43,486 bases of DNA, taken from assembly GCA_016281355.1 (NCBI GenBank), contig JAEEIL010000001.1, positions 1 through 43,486 on the forward strand. Reading direction: 5' to 3'. Under the pieces are notes generated by a model. It ran no database searches, was not told where the DNA came from, and worked only from the letters and a program-made list of their open reading frames with translations. Each line of letters opens with the position of its first letter. Position 1 is the first letter of the stretch. This DNA comes from Elusimicrobiaceae bacterium. Lineage in GTDB: Bacteria; Elusimicrobiota; Elusimicrobia; Elusimicrobiales; Elusimicrobiaceae. The translations under genes were made by a program, and so were the position numbers. Positions 15,611 through 23,584 of the stretch are shown here, piece after piece.

Positions 15611-16984
15611 TTACTTTGTAATATCAATGTTGCGCCACTTACCACTAAGAAACCGCCACATCATCAATACCCCGGTGCCGACGCCGTAAATACACATCCA
15701 CGTCCACAAAGCAACTATTCCGCCATGGAAAACTTGCACAATTAAATAACTGCCAAGCATTAGTGCGGATGCACAAACTATCATAAGTTTCATTTGGAAT
15801 TTTGTGTCTCCGGCACCGCGCAAACCGTCACCGAAAGTTAAATAAACTGTATCCCCCAAAGTAAATATAAATAGGAAAGGAAGCAACACTATTGCACTTG
15901 CATATATCGCTTGCGTTTGCGGTGTTTGTGCGCCGATAAATGCACCAAGTATCGTTTCGGGAAATGCAAAAAAGCAGAAGAATAATGCCGCTTCATACAT
16001 AAGTGAAAGTTTAAAGACATTATAAAGTGCTTTTATGCCGACTTCTGTTTTACCTGCACCGCGGTATTGAGCAACTAAAATTTGCCCGGCGATAGTTAAA
16101 CCCATTAAAGGTAAAAATTCAAGCGTTTGAAGCGTCATAATAATATTGCTTGCAGCAAGTGAAATGCTGTCAATATTACCGACAAACAAAACAAAAATTG
16201 TAAAAGAAATTACGTCCATAAACATACCAAAACCGTTCGGTACGCCAAAACGCAAAAGTCTAACAAGCGCCGCCTTATTAAAACCAAAAAGTTTACCAAG
16301 GCGAAACTTTTTATTTACCGGGCGGAAAAGTAAATAAAGGAAAAATAATGTAACGCAAAAACCGCTGATTACCGTCGAATATGCAGCGCCTGCCATACCC
16401 ATTTTAGGCAGGCCGAGTTTCCCAAAAATCATAATATAAGAAAGTGCTACATTTATGATATTTCCGCCGATATTTGCAATCATTGTAATTGCAGTTCTGC
16501 CTTGCCCGGTAAAAAAACTTGCAAGCGCGTTATTAATGACCGCAAGCCCACCGAAAAGTGCAAGAATTGTAAAATAAGTAAGTTCGTATGTTTTAATTTC
16601 CGGTGCGTGGTTTGTTGTACTTATAAAAAATCTGCCAAGCGGTGTTAATGCAATTATCAAAAGCCAGGAAATTACGCCGAGCAAAACCCCTTGCCATAAA
16701 GCAACACTTAAGCGTGCATATTTTTTTTGACCGAAATAATTTGCAACAAATACCGCCGTATATCCGCATGAGCCCATAAAGAAAGAAATTATTGTAAACG
16801 ATAAAAGCCCCGCCGGAACACAGGCAGCTAAAGCCTCGGGCGAGTACCAAGAAAGAAACATTCTATCAGTAAATTGCATTAAACTTTGAGACGAATTTGT
16901 AATAATCAAAGGTAATGCAATTGTTAAAATTAACTTATAAGATGCCTCTTTACTTTTTTTGATTTTATTAAATAATTTCTTCAT
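15611..16984 (-). CDS. MATE-family efflux transporter
   Basis: The 457-residue product has about twelve membrane helices arranged as two homologous six-helix halves. It starts with the characteristic IALPLIITNSSQSLMQFTDRMFLSW and repeats similar features in the second half (LRFGVPNGFGMFMD, GQILVAQYRGAG). MATE transporters export drugs or metabolites using Na+ or H+ gradients. The substrate cannot be read from sequence. The gene lies 76 bases beyond cspA with the cspA terminator between, so it probably has its own promoter. Confidence 0.93.
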   Translation of the reverse strand: MKKLFNKIKKSKEASYKLILTIALPLIITNSSQSLMQFTDRMFLSWYSPEALAACVPAGLLSFTIISFFMGSCGYTAVFVANYFGQKKYARLSVALWQGVLLGVISWLLIIALTPLGRFFISTTNHAPEIKTYELTYFTILALFGGLAVINNALASFFTGQGRTAITMIANIGGNIINVALSYIMIFGKLGLPKMGMAGAAYSTVISGFCVTLFFLYLLFRPVNKKFRLGKLFGFNKAALVRLLRFGVPNGFGMFMDVISFTIFVLFVGNIDSISLAASNIIMTLQTLEFLPLMGLTIAGQILVAQYRGAGKTEVGIKALYNVFKLSLMYEAALFFCFFAFPETILGAFIGAQTPQTQAIYASAIVLLPFLFIFTLGDTVYLTFGDGLRGAGDTKFQMKLMIVCASALMLGSYLIVQVFHGGIVALWTWMCIYGVGTGVLMMWRFLSGKWRNIDITK

Positions 16985-17010
16985 TTTACTTCGGTAACTT
17001 AGCAGGGAAT

Positions 17011-17043
17011 AAAAAAACCTGCGGCTAGTAATAGACGCAGGTT
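17011..17043 (-). terminator. Rho-independent terminator of cspA
   Basis: AACCTGCG (17016-17023) pairs with CGCAGGTT (17036-17043) around a 12-base loop. On the minus strand the hairpin is followed by a run of seven T. Confidence 0.9.
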
Positions 17044-17059
17044 AGAACTCAAAAAACAA

Positions 17060-17263
17060 TTATTTCTTTGAGACTTTTACGGCTTTTGGCCCTTTTTCTG
17101 ATTCAACAACTTCAAAGGTAACTTCTTGACCTTCTGCTAAGGTTTTGAAACCGTCACCTTGAATTTCTTGATAGTGAACAAAAAGATCTTTTGATCCATC
17201 ATCCGGGGTAATGAAACCATAACCCTTTTGGTCGTTAAACCATTTTACTTTTCCGTTTGCCAT
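17060..17263 (-). CDS. Cold-shock domain protein (CspA family)
   Basis: The 67-residue product is a single cold-shock domain. It binds single-stranded RNA or DNA through the RNP1 motif KGYGFI (residues 13-18) and the RNP2-like LFVHY. It acts as an RNA chaperone in the cytoplasm. Length and motif spacing are typical of the family. The site AAGGAAG precedes the ATG. The transcript begins with two hairpins (see 17292-17319) and ends at a strong terminator, so it is a single-gene unit. Confidence 0.96.
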   Translation of the reverse strand: MANGKVKWFNDQKGYGFITPDDGSKDLFVHYQEIQGDGFKTLAEGQEVTFEVVESEKGPKAVKVSKK

Positions 17264-17291
17264 TACTAATTACTTCCTTATTATTAATCTT

Positions 17292-17319
17292 GTCTCAAAG
17301 AGACTGAGGCCTAGCCTCA
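17292..17319 (-). promoter_or_regulatory. Two abutting hairpins at the 5' end of the cspA leader
   Basis: TGAGGC pairs with GCCTCA (17305-17319, loop of three). GTCTC pairs with GAGAC (17292-17304, loop of three) immediately after it. They lie at or just after the predicted transcript start. The layout suits an RNA stability or temperature-responsive leader. Confidence 0.55.
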
Positions 17320-17324
17320 CAAAT

Positions 17325-17333
17325 ATTATAACA
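17325..17333 (-). promoter_or_regulatory. Extended -10 promoter of cspA
   Basis: The minus strand reads TGTTATAAT, a TG-n-TATAAT extended -10. A -35 of TTGTAA lies 19 bases upstream and is weak, as is usual for extended -10 promoters. Nothing else is recognised in 17340-17430. Confidence 0.65.
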
Positions 17334-17433
17334 TATTTTAGAAAAGATTTTACAAAAAAATTTTTTGCCACTTTATGTAAAAAATTATTTAAAATTTCAA
17401 AACCAATTTCTACGTCTGAAAATAAAAAAGTAT

Positions 17434-17462
17434 TTGCAAGTTAACTCTAATTTTCGTATAAT
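17434..17462 (+). promoter_or_regulatory. Promoter of the tRNA-tuf transcript
   Basis: TTGCAA and TATAAT are separated by exactly 17 bases, and the first tRNA begins 16 bases after the -10. It probably drives tRNA-Cys, tRNA-Gly, tRNA-Thr and tuf together. Confidence 0.8.
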
Positions 17463-17478
17463 TTTATAAAGTAAGTTT

Positions 17479-17550
17479 GGCGCGATGGCCAAGTGGTAAG
17501 GCGGCAGTCTGCAAAACTGCTATTCGGGAGTTCGATTCTCCCTCGCGCCT
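17479..17550 (+). tRNA. tRNA-Cys (GCA)
   Basis: The acceptor stem GGCGCGA pairs with TCGCGCC (17543-17549). The anticodon arm GCAGT-CTGCAAA-ACTGC carries GCA at 17511-17513. The T arm contains GTTCGATTC. The 3' CCA is not encoded. Confidence 0.97.
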
Positions 17551-17584
17551 AATGCTCTTTAAAACAAACCCTTTTGTACGCCTT

Positions 17585-17655
17585 GCGGGCGTAGTTCAAT
17601 GGCAGAACCTCAGTTTTCCAAACTGATGACGAGGGTTCGATTCCCTTCGCCCGCT
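17585..17655 (+). tRNA. tRNA-Gly (TCC)
   Basis: The acceptor stem GCGGGCG pairs with CGCCCGC (17648-17654). The anticodon TCC is at 17617-17619 in the loop TTTCCAA, and the T arm is GGTTCGATTCC. The 3' CCA is not encoded. Confidence 0.97.
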
Positions 17656-17680
17656 TTGGCGGAAACGTTGGGTTGATTTT

Positions 17681-17753
17681 GCTGGGATAGCTCAGTTGGT
17701 AGAGCATCTCCATGGTAAGGAGAAGGTCGTGGGTTCAAATCCCATTCCCAGCT
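17681..17753 (+). tRNA. tRNA-Thr (GGT)
   Basis: The acceptor stem GCTGGGA pairs with TCCCAGC (17746-17752). The anticodon GGT is at 17714-17716 between TCTCC and GGAGA. The T arm is GGGTTCAAATCCC. The CCA is not encoded. It lies 41 bases before tuf, a common bacterial arrangement. Confidence 0.97.
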
Positions 17754-17794
17754 TTTACTTTTTAAAAAACAAAAAAACACAGGAGAAATTAAAA

Positions 17795-18982
17795 ATGGCA
17801 AAGGAGAAATTCTCAAGAAGCAAACCACACGTTAACGTTGGTACAATCGGCCACGTTGACCACGGTAAGACGACCTTAACCGCAGCGATGACGAAAGTCT
17901 TAGCAAGCGAAGGTAAAAGTAAAGAAATGGCATACAGCGATATTGCAAAAGGCGGTGTAGTAAGAGACGCAAGCAAAATCGTAACAGTAGCCGTATCACA
18001 CGTTGAATACGAATCAGACAACAGGCACTATGCCCACATTGACTGTCCGGGCCACGCTGACTACATTAAAAACATGATCACCGGTGCCGCACAAATGGAC
18101 GGTGCAATCTTGGTAGTATCAGCAGTAGACGGTGCAATGCCACAAACCAAAGAACACGTATTGTTAGCAAAACAAGTTAACGTACCGAAGTTAGTCGTAT
18201 TCTTAAACAAAGTAGATTTAGTAGAAGACAAAGACATGTTGGACTTAGTTGAAGAAGAAGTCCGCGATTTACTCGTAAAATATGGCTTTGATAAAGAAAC
18301 CCCGATCATCCGCGGTAGTGCATTAAAAGCAATTGAAGGTGATACAAGCGAACTTGGTATACCTTCCATTAAGAAATTGCTTAATGCATTAGATACCTGG
18401 ATCCCTGAACCGAAACGCGAAACCGATAAACCTTTCTTGATGGCAGTAGAAGACGTATTCTCCATCACAGGTCGCGGTACAGTAGCAACCGGTAGAATTG
18501 AAAGAGGTAAGGTAAAAGTCGGTGATCCTTTGGAAATCATCGGTTTTAGAGACACATTAAATACCGTTGCAACAGGTATTGAAATGTTCCGCAAATTATT
18601 GGATGAAGGTTTAGCAGGCGATAACGTAGGTATCTTGCTCCGCGGTATTGATAAGAATCAAGTTGAACGCGGTCAAGTACTTGCAGCCCCCAAAACCATC
18701 ACCCCGCATAAGAAATTCACTGGCCAAGTTTATATCTTGAAGAAAGATGAAGGTGGCCGCCATACACCTTTAACACCGGGTTATAAACCGCAGTTCTACT
18801 TCAGAACAACCGATGTAACCGGTGAATTACAATTCAAAGGTGACATGATTATGCCGGGCGACAATGCCGAAATCGAAGTAACGTTGATTACCCCGATTGC
18901 AATGGAAGAAGGTGTAAGATTTGCAATCCGCGAAGGTGGTCATACAGTAGGTGCAGGTGTTGTTACAAAAATTATTGAGTAA
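17795..18982 (+). CDS. tuf: Translation elongation factor Tu
   Basis: The 395-residue GTPase delivers aminoacyl-tRNA to the ribosome. It shows the P-loop GHVDHGKT (residues 19-26), the switch [10 protein letters not shown], the guanine-recognition NKVD, and the full three-domain length. The start is the ATG of [20 protein letters not shown], with AGGAG 9 bases upstream. A longer open frame into the tRNA-Thr gene is not coding. A strong terminator follows the stop. The protein is highly conserved and would be a good phylogenetic marker for this contig. Confidence 0.99.
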   Translation: MAKEKFSRSKPHVNVGTIGHVDHGKTTLTAAMTKVLASEGKSKEMAYSDIAKGGVVRDASKIVTVAVSHVEYESDNRHYAHIDCPGHADYIKNMITGAAQMDGAILVVSAVDGAMPQTKEHVLLAKQVNVPKLVVFLNKVDLVEDKDMLDLVEEEVRDLLVKYGFDKETPIIRGSALKAIEGDTSELGIPSIKKLLNALDTWIPEPKRETDKPFLMAVEDVFSITGRGTVATGRIERGKVKVGDPLEIIGFRDTLNTVATGIEMFRKLLDEGLAGDNVGILLRGIDKNQVERGQVLAAPKTITPHKKFTGQVYILKKDEGGRHTPLTPGYKPQFYFRTTDVTGELQFKGDMIMPGDNAEIEVTLITPIAMEEGVRFAIREGGHTVGAGVVTKIIE

Positions 18983-19002
18983 ATAATTTTAAACACAAAA
19001 AG

Positions 19003-19034
19003 AACCCCCGAATAAAATCGGGGGTTTTTATTTT
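19003..19034 (+). terminator. Rho-independent terminator of tuf
   Basis: AACCCCCGA (19003-19011) pairs with TCGGGGGTT (19018-19026) around the loop ATAAAA. It is followed by a T-rich tract. Confidence 0.95.
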
Positions 19035-19068
19035 AGTACATTATCTTTTTATTTACGATATAAAAAGA

Positions 19069-19074
19069 TATAAT
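19069..19074 (+). promoter_or_regulatory. -10 box placed for a leaderless mRNA
   Basis: TATAAT ends 5 bases before the ATG of the downstream membrane protein gene, which has no Shine-Dalgarno site. No good -35 is visible. Confidence 0.4.
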
Positions 19075-19079
19075 TTATT

Positions 19080-20510
19080 ATGGAAAAATTGTTCAAAAAT
19101 ATAAATTTAAACCCAAAAATTTGTTTTGGTATAATTGCTTTTTGTTTTTGTATTTTTATATTATTATGCAGTTATTTATATCCTTTTACTTCCGATGATG
19201 TTAGGTTTTATATCATTACCAATGCAGATTTCTTTAGAGCAATCAAAACACAAGCTTTAGGGGAAGCCCCGCGTTTTTTTAATTTAGTAGCTGTAGCGGG
19301 TTTATATTTCGGATTAAAATTTAAAATGTTTTTTGTTTTGCTGAATCCTTTTGTTCAAATTTGTATACCTTACCTCTTATTCTATTTTGTGAAAGGCCGT
19401 AAATTGAATATAAATAATCAAGCAGATATTTTGCCTTTTTTACTTATCTGTTTCATGTATTTATTTGTGATACCGTCCCCTTCCACTACTTTGTTTTGGA
19501 CAGGTGGTGCCTTTAATTACAGTTGGCCTTTTTTATTTTGTTTATTAACTCTCTGCTTATTTAGATTTACTTATCTAGGTAACAAATTGAAAGATGCCTG
19601 GTATATCAATTCGCTTTGGTTATTTATAGGTTTTGTGTCCGGCATGTCTAATGAAAACACCGGTCCCATGATGTTTGGGGTATCGTTTTGTTTCATTTTA
19701 TTATGTAAATATAAAAAAATACAAATTCCTAAATATATTTATTTTGCTTTCTTTGGAATTATTTTGGGGGTGGCGCTACTCTTCGGATTAGGCGGAAGTT
19801 ATAGAAGATTACACGATAATTATGTTTATACCTTTTTTGTTGAATCTGATTTTAGTACCAGACTATTATTTTCCTTACATCGTTTTGATAAATTCCTCAA
19901 GGCACTATATTATTTGCCTGCTATAACATTTATTGCACTTTTGCTTATAGCTTATGATAAAAAGATGAAAGTTATAAAGCGGGAAAATTTTATATTAAGT
20001 TTCTTTCTTTTATTATGCGGATTAGTTTTAGCTTTTGTTTTATTTGCAGCCCCTTTGATTCCGTACAGGGCGTATTATTCGGCAGGTATTTTTTGTTTAA
20101 TAAGTTTTTGGTTATTCCTTGATTTGTTTAGAGATGTTTACAACTTATATATATTAAAATACATTACATTATTTTTTACGGTGTATTGTTTAATAATTTC
20201 CCCGTTGGTTATTATTCCTTATTTTAGTCTACATAAAAGTTTTAAAGACCGTGATGCACGAATATATTTAGCTAAAGAAAGAGGTAAAACAAAAATTTAT
20301 ATAGATGCTCTCCCTAAAATTCCTGGCCCTACCAAAAATTTAACTATAACTTATTTAGATATCGTTCGATATGATGACGAAAAATATTATGAAACAACTC
20401 TAAAAAAATGGTATGGCATAGAGGTCGTTGTACCGGATAAAACCAAATTCCTTATTCCCGTAATGCAACAAGCATTAAGAGACAAAGAACTTGACACACA
20501 GAGTAAATAA
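19080..20510 (+). CDS. Polytopic membrane protein, GT-C/DUF6056-like
   Basis: The 476-residue product has about ten to twelve hydrophobic helices. It has a TSDD motif just after the first helix (about residues 37-40) and WTGGAFNYSWP in a later loop. An early extracytoplasmic acidic pair and this motif are typical of the DUF6056 group of GT-C-fold proteins. By analogy these move sugars from lipid carriers on the outer face of the inner membrane. The catalytic role is inferred and not shown. The soluble end (about 395-476) is short. Codon use is more AT-rich than in neighbouring tuf, and the gene stands alone. Confidence 0.75.
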   Translation: MEKLFKNINLNPKICFGIIAFCFCIFILLCSYLYPFTSDDVRFYIITNADFFRAIKTQALGEAPRFFNLVAVAGLYFGLKFKMFFVLLNPFVQICIPYLLFYFVKGRKLNINNQADILPFLLICFMYLFVIPSPSTTLFWTGGAFNYSWPFLFCLLTLCLFRFTYLGNKLKDAWYINSLWLFIGFVSGMSNENTGPMMFGVSFCFILLCKYKKIQIPKYIYFAFFGIILGVALLFGLGGSYRRLHDNYVYTFFVESDFSTRLLFSLHRFDKFLKALYYLPAITFIALLLIAYDKKMKVIKRENFILSFFLLLCGLVLAFVLFAAPLIPYRAYYSAGIFCLISFWLFLDLFRDVYNLYILKYITLFFTVYCLIISPLVIIPYFSLHKSFKDRDARIYLAKERGKTKIYIDALPKIPGPTKNLTITYLDIVRYDDEKYYETTLKKWYGIEVVVPDKTKFLIPVMQQALRDKELDTQSK

Positions 20511-20566
20511 ATGCTAACCTAAATTAACTATTATATATAATATAAAATAGTTAATAGGGGGTAGTT

Positions 20567-21076
20567 ATGGGAAAGTTAGCAGTAAACATTGTAGATAAAG
20601 CAGGGGTAAGAGTTCCTTTGTTGGTAGAGGAATTAAACAAGGCTTACGCTGATGAATGGCTTGCTTATATTCAATATATGGCAGGGGCGCAAGTTGCAAG
20701 CGGTATGCCGCGGCCTAATTTATTGCCGGAACTTGAAGAACATGCAGCCGAAGAATTAGACCATGCCAAAAAACTTGCAAAACGCATCATTGAACTTGGA
20801 GGTACGCCGATAATAGAACCAAAAATGTGGTACAAATATTCCACTTGCGGTTTTGCGGCACCCAAAGACCACGATGCAAAAATTATTTTAGAACAAAACT
20901 TGCGTTCGGAACGTTGCGCAATATCTGTTTATAATAAACTTATTAATGTCCTTGACGGAAGGGATCCTGTTACGCACAAATTGCTTGTAAAAATTTTGGA
21001 AGAAGAAATTGAACACGAACAGGACCTTGAAGATATTTACGAAGATGTTAAGAGTTTAAACTGTAAAAAGAAGTAA
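20567..21076 (+). CDS. Ferritin-like diiron-domain protein (bacterioferritin/Dps-like)
   Basis: The 169-residue all-helical product has the ferritin-like carboxylate ladder. It has Glu in ADEWLAYIQY (helix A), EEHAAEELDHA (helix B), EQNLRSERCA (helix C) and EEEIEHEQDLED (helix D). Length and motif spacing fit the bacterioferritin/DPS-like subgroup that oxidises and stores iron or protects DNA. No haem Met is obvious. GGGGG sits about 7 bases before the ATG. It is probably a single-gene unit, closed by the hairpin at 21100-21129. Confidence 0.88.
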   Translation: MGKLAVNIVDKAGVRVPLLVEELNKAYADEWLAYIQYMAGAQVASGMPRPNLLPELEEHAAEELDHAKKLAKRIIELGGTPIIEPKMWYKYSTCGFAAPKDHDAKIILEQNLRSERCAISVYNKLINVLDGRDPVTHKLLVKILEEEIEHEQDLEDIYEDVKSLNCKKK

Positions 21077-21099
21077 ATATTATTTGTTCTAATCTTATT

Positions 21100-21129
21100 A
21101 CGGTAGCGTGTTATAAATCACGCTACCGT
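21100..21129 (+). terminator. Strong hairpin after the ferritin-like gene
   Basis: ACGGTAGCGTG pairs with CACGCTACCGT over 11 bp around an 8-base loop. Only a short T-poor tail (TCTAAATTT) follows, so termination may be inefficient. Position and strength suggest the 3' end of the ferritin-like transcript. Confidence 0.6.
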
Positions 21130-21192
21130 TCTAAATTTGCTACAATTCAAAATATAATGCAATAAAATTTAGGGGTTCTGCGTTTAACTAGT

Positions 21193-21738
21193 ATGAAAGA
21201 GATAAACGAGCAAGAAATTATAAAAACCGTAAAGAAAGGAAACACTGAAGCATTTGGCTTACTTATAGAACAATATAAAGAAAGTTTATATTCCTTTATA
21301 TTTTACAGCGTTAAAAATGAGGCTGCCGCACAAGATATCTACCAGGATACTTTAGTGAAAGCCTTAACAAAACTGAAAGATTATCACGAAGAAGGCAACT
21401 TTAAAGCGTGGCTCTTTACGGTAGCAAGAAATAATATAACGGATTATTTCCGCGCAAATTCGAAATTTGCAAGTTTGCCGGAGGACGAAAGCGCAGATAT
21501 ATTCCCGGCTAAAGAAAATACGGAAAAGGATGTAATATCTAAAATTTCTTTAGATAATATCCTTGCTAAAATTGAAGAATTACCGGAGAAAGATAAAGAA
21601 ATTATTTTACTCCGTCAATATTTAAGTTTTAAAGAAATTGCAGAAGTTTTAAATTGCCCGCTCGGAACAGCACTTGCACGGTTAAACAGAGCAATTAAAA
21701 AATTGCAAAACAGTTTGGGGGAAGAATATGCCTTGTAA
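21193..21738 (+). CDS. ECF-family RNA polymerase sigma factor
   Basis: The 181-residue product has region 2 (about 20-90; DIYQDTLVKAL and FKAWLFTVARNNITDYFR) and region 4 (about 125-175; LPEKDKEIILLRQYLSFKEIAEVL). It lacks regions 1.1 and 3, as expected for extracytoplasmic-function sigma factors. The next gene overlaps its end by 11 bases and encodes a zinc-finger anti-sigma factor. A third gene encodes an exported protein, so the three probably sense and answer an envelope signal. No Shine-Dalgarno site is evident. A TATAAT at 21153-21158 may serve as the -10. Confidence 0.95.
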   Translation: MKEINEQEIIKTVKKGNTEAFGLLIEQYKESLYSFIFYSVKNEAAAQDIYQDTLVKALTKLKDYHEEGNFKAWLFTVARNNITDYFRANSKFASLPEDESADIFPAKENTEKDVISKISLDNILAKIEELPEKDKEIILLRQYLSFKEIAEVLNCPLGTALARLNRAIKKLQNSLGEEYAL

Positions 21739-22165
21739 TCAAGAAAATAATGCTTTGCTTTATGCATACGGCGAACTTGAGGATGCAAAAACGCCGGCAT
21801 TTTTAGAGCATTTAAAGACTTGCAAAGAGTGTCAAAACATCTTGCATATTTGCGCATTGACAACAGCATCTTTGGCACCCAAGCAAGCCCCGGCCTTTTC
21901 AGTAGCCGAAGTAGTTGCAAAAGAAAAAACAACAAGTTTTAACTTCGGTTTCTTGAAAAGTTTCAAAGGTTTTAGATGGGTTTATCCGGCCTTGGTCTGC
22001 GGTGCTTTTGCACTTGCTATAGGCTTTACGGCTTTTGAGGTTACAACCAAAAAGCCAACGGTTATAGTTCAAACACCAATAACAGTATTTGAAGAAACGG
22101 ACAATAACCTGACAGATTTGGAAACAGAAATGGAAGATCTGTTTTATTATATGCAAGAAATATAG
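21728..22165 (+). CDS. Zinc-finger anti-sigma factor, membrane-anchored
   Basis: The 145-residue product has an N-terminal cytoplasmic domain with the HLKTCKEC pattern (HxxxCxxC of the ZAS zinc finger, about residues 29-36). One helix lies at about 88-108, and a short extracytoplasmic tail rich in acidic residues follows. ZAS proteins hold their ECF sigma factor inactive until the external part or a partner senses stress. The ATG overlaps the sigma gene, so synthesis is coupled and balanced. The acidic tail might interact with the basic exported protein encoded next. Confidence 0.85.
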   Translation: MPCNQENNALLYAYGELEDAKTPAFLEHLKTCKECQNILHICALTTASLAPKQAPAFSVAEVVAKEKTTSFNFGFLKSFKGFRWVYPALVCGAFALAIGFTAFEVTTKKPTVIVQTPITVFEETDNNLTDLETEMEDLFYYMQEI

Positions 22166-22175
22166 GAGAAAGAAA

Positions 22176-22751
22176 ATGAAAAAGTTAACACTCGCAGTAC
22201 TTTCCTTGGCATTATTGGTTGGCGGTGCTTCTTTTGTTAGTGCAAAAGATATAGCCAAAAATGATGTTAAGAAAAACATTGAAGAAATGAATAAACTTGT
22301 CGAGAAGTATAATAAAGCCTCAGACAAGAAGAAACCTGCTATTGAGAAAGAAATCAAAACCAAGGTTTCCGAAAATTATGAAAAGCATTTGAAACGCATG
22401 GAAGAACGCACCGCAAAACTTGAAGAACAAGTTGCGGAAATGAAAACAAAACTCGCCGAAATGAAAACCGAGGAAGCTAAAACCAAACATGTAGATGAAA
22501 TTACAAAGAAAATAATTTCCGGTGAAAAGCCCATGTTGTTTAGGCCTCCTTTTAAAGACGGGGAAAACTTTAAAGGCCCAAGAGCCGGCATGAAAGGCCC
22601 CGGTCATAGAGGTCATTTTAAAGGCCCGAAAGGTGAAGGTTGCCCTTGTGCTAAAGGGAAGAAAGGTGATAAAGGTGAAAAGGGTTGCCCTTTTGCGAAA
22701 GGTGAAATGTTACCTCCTCCACCGACACCGGTCGAAGAAGCAGCGAAATAG
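22176..22751 (+). CDS. Exported coiled-coil protein with Gly/Lys/Cys-rich end, ECF operon
   Basis: The 191-residue product has a signal peptide (MKKLTLAVLSLALLVGGASFVSA, cleavage near 23). A charged helical region (about 24-112) resembles a coiled coil. The end is a Gly/Pro/Lys/His-rich section with GCPCAKG and GCPFAKG, giving three cysteines. It ends with a short Pro stretch. The general layout recalls periplasmic helical chaperones such as Spy/CpxP, but their LTxxQ motifs are absent. The Cys/His content would suit metal or redox sensing; that is inference. AGGAGA precedes the ATG. Confidence 0.8.
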   Translation: MKKLTLAVLSLALLVGGASFVSAKDIAKNDVKKNIEEMNKLVEKYNKASDKKKPAIEKEIKTKVSENYEKHLKRMEERTAKLEEQVAEMKTKLAEMKTEEAKTKHVDEITKKIISGEKPMLFRPPFKDGENFKGPRAGMKGPGHRGHFKGPKGEGCPCAKGKKGDKGEKGCPFAKGEMLPPPPTPVEEAAK

Positions 22752-22770
22752 TTCTTATTAACTGACTACA

Positions 22771-22803
22771 AAAACTACCGCAAAAACTTGCGGTAGTTTT
22801 TTG
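22771..22803 (+). terminator. Rho-independent terminator of the ECF operon
   Basis: A 13-bp perfect stem (AAAACTACCGCAA at 22771-22783 with its complement at 22788-22800) has a 4-base loop. It runs into TTTTTT. Confidence 0.95.
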
Positions 22804-22827
22804 TTATAATATTGAAAGGAGAATTTT

Positions 22828-23148
22828 ATGGATATTAGTTTGACAGGTGTCATTTTTTTATGGGTAATTTTCTTTTTAAGTTTTTTTGTTAAAGTGATAT
22901 TACCAGTATTTTTAATAGTTTGTTTAATGATGATTTATTTATCATTTGGAAATAAAAATTTTAAAAAAATGAAAAAATGGTTGATTTTAATGTTAATGGC
23001 ACTACTTTTGTTGGTTCTAATAATTGCTACGTTTAAATATATGGAAAAAAATAGCCCTAGAGATTATACGACGATAGAACAAAGCAAAGAAACTCCCGTA
23101 TCAGAAATCTCTGAAATGCGGGAAGAAATAAAAACTAGTATTAAATAA
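22828..23148 (+). CDS. Small membrane protein of unknown function
   Basis: The 106-residue product has two hydrophobic segments (about 7-45, probably one or two helices, and about 52-70) and a charged tail of about 35 residues. AAGGAG stands 6 bases before the ATG, which supports it as a real gene. It converges on ybeY with one base between the stops. No family was recognised. Confidence 0.65.
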   Translation: MDISLTGVIFLWVIFFLSFFVKVILPVFLIVCLMMIYLSFGNKNFKKMKKWLILMLMALLLLVLIIATFKYMEKNSPRDYTTIEQSKETPVSEISEMREEIKTSIK

Positions 23149-23149
23149 T

Positions 23150-23584
23150 TTATTTTTTCTTCAAAAATTTACTTGCAATATTTTCGGCAACGGCGTTCAT
23201 TTCGTTGCGTTTTTTGATGGTGTTATCATCATAACCGATAAGATGTAAAATACCGTGAATTATAACCGTTAAAAATTCTTTGCGATAATGCTTTCCAAGT
23301 TCCCTTGCCTGTTTTTTTGCTTGCTCAAAACAAACAAAAATGTCTGCATAAATTTTATTGTTTATTGGTGATGGATTTTCAAAAGTAATAACATCCGTTA
23401 CATAATTGTGGCCTAAAAATTCTTTGTTTATTCTTAAAATTTCTTTAGGCGAAACGATAACAATATTTATATTTTCAAAGCTATTTTTTTGTTTGCCGAT
23501 TGCAAAAGAAACTGCCGCCCTATACAATTTTGTTTTTTTGTAATACGGCGGCAATTTTGTTTGATAAAAGAAATTTATTTCCAT
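23150..23584 (-). CDS. ybeY: Endoribonuclease YbeY-like, with an altered metal site
   Basis: The 144-residue product matches YbeY, a single-strand RNase in 16S rRNA 3' maturation and ribosome quality control. The zinc motif normally reads HGxLHLxGYDH. Here it is HGILHLIGYDD, so the first two His (H110, H114) are kept and the third ligand position is Asp (D120). The upstream TDVITFE segment is also typical. The ATG overlaps the glgC stop (TAATG), so the genes are coupled. Asp can bind zinc, so activity may remain. Confidence 0.9.
   Translation of the reverse strand: MEINFFYQTKLPPYYKKTKLYRAAVSFAIGKQKNSFENINIVIVSPKEILRINKEFLGHNYVTDVITFENPSPINNKIYADIFVCFEQAKKQARELGKHYRKEFLTVIIHGILHLIGYDDNTIKKRNEMNAVAENIASKFLKKK

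Noticed and set aside
17696-17794. An upstream extension of tuf with 33 extra codons
   Set aside because: It lies in tRNA-Thr; AGGAG and the conserved EF-Tu N-terminus mark the true start at 17795.
20491-20496. A perfect TTGACA hexamer
   Set aside because: It lies inside the end of the upstream coding region, and the nearest TATAAT is 39 bases away, too far to form a promoter.
21193-22751. Naming the exported ECF-operon protein as Spy or CpxP
   Set aside because: The LTxxQ motifs of that family are absent and the C-terminal half is Gly/Cys-rich, so only a loose resemblance can be claimed.
22805-22810. TATAAT before the small membrane protein gene
   Set aside because: It overlaps the end of a terminator, and the predicted start would fall inside the AAGGAG site; no -35 is present.
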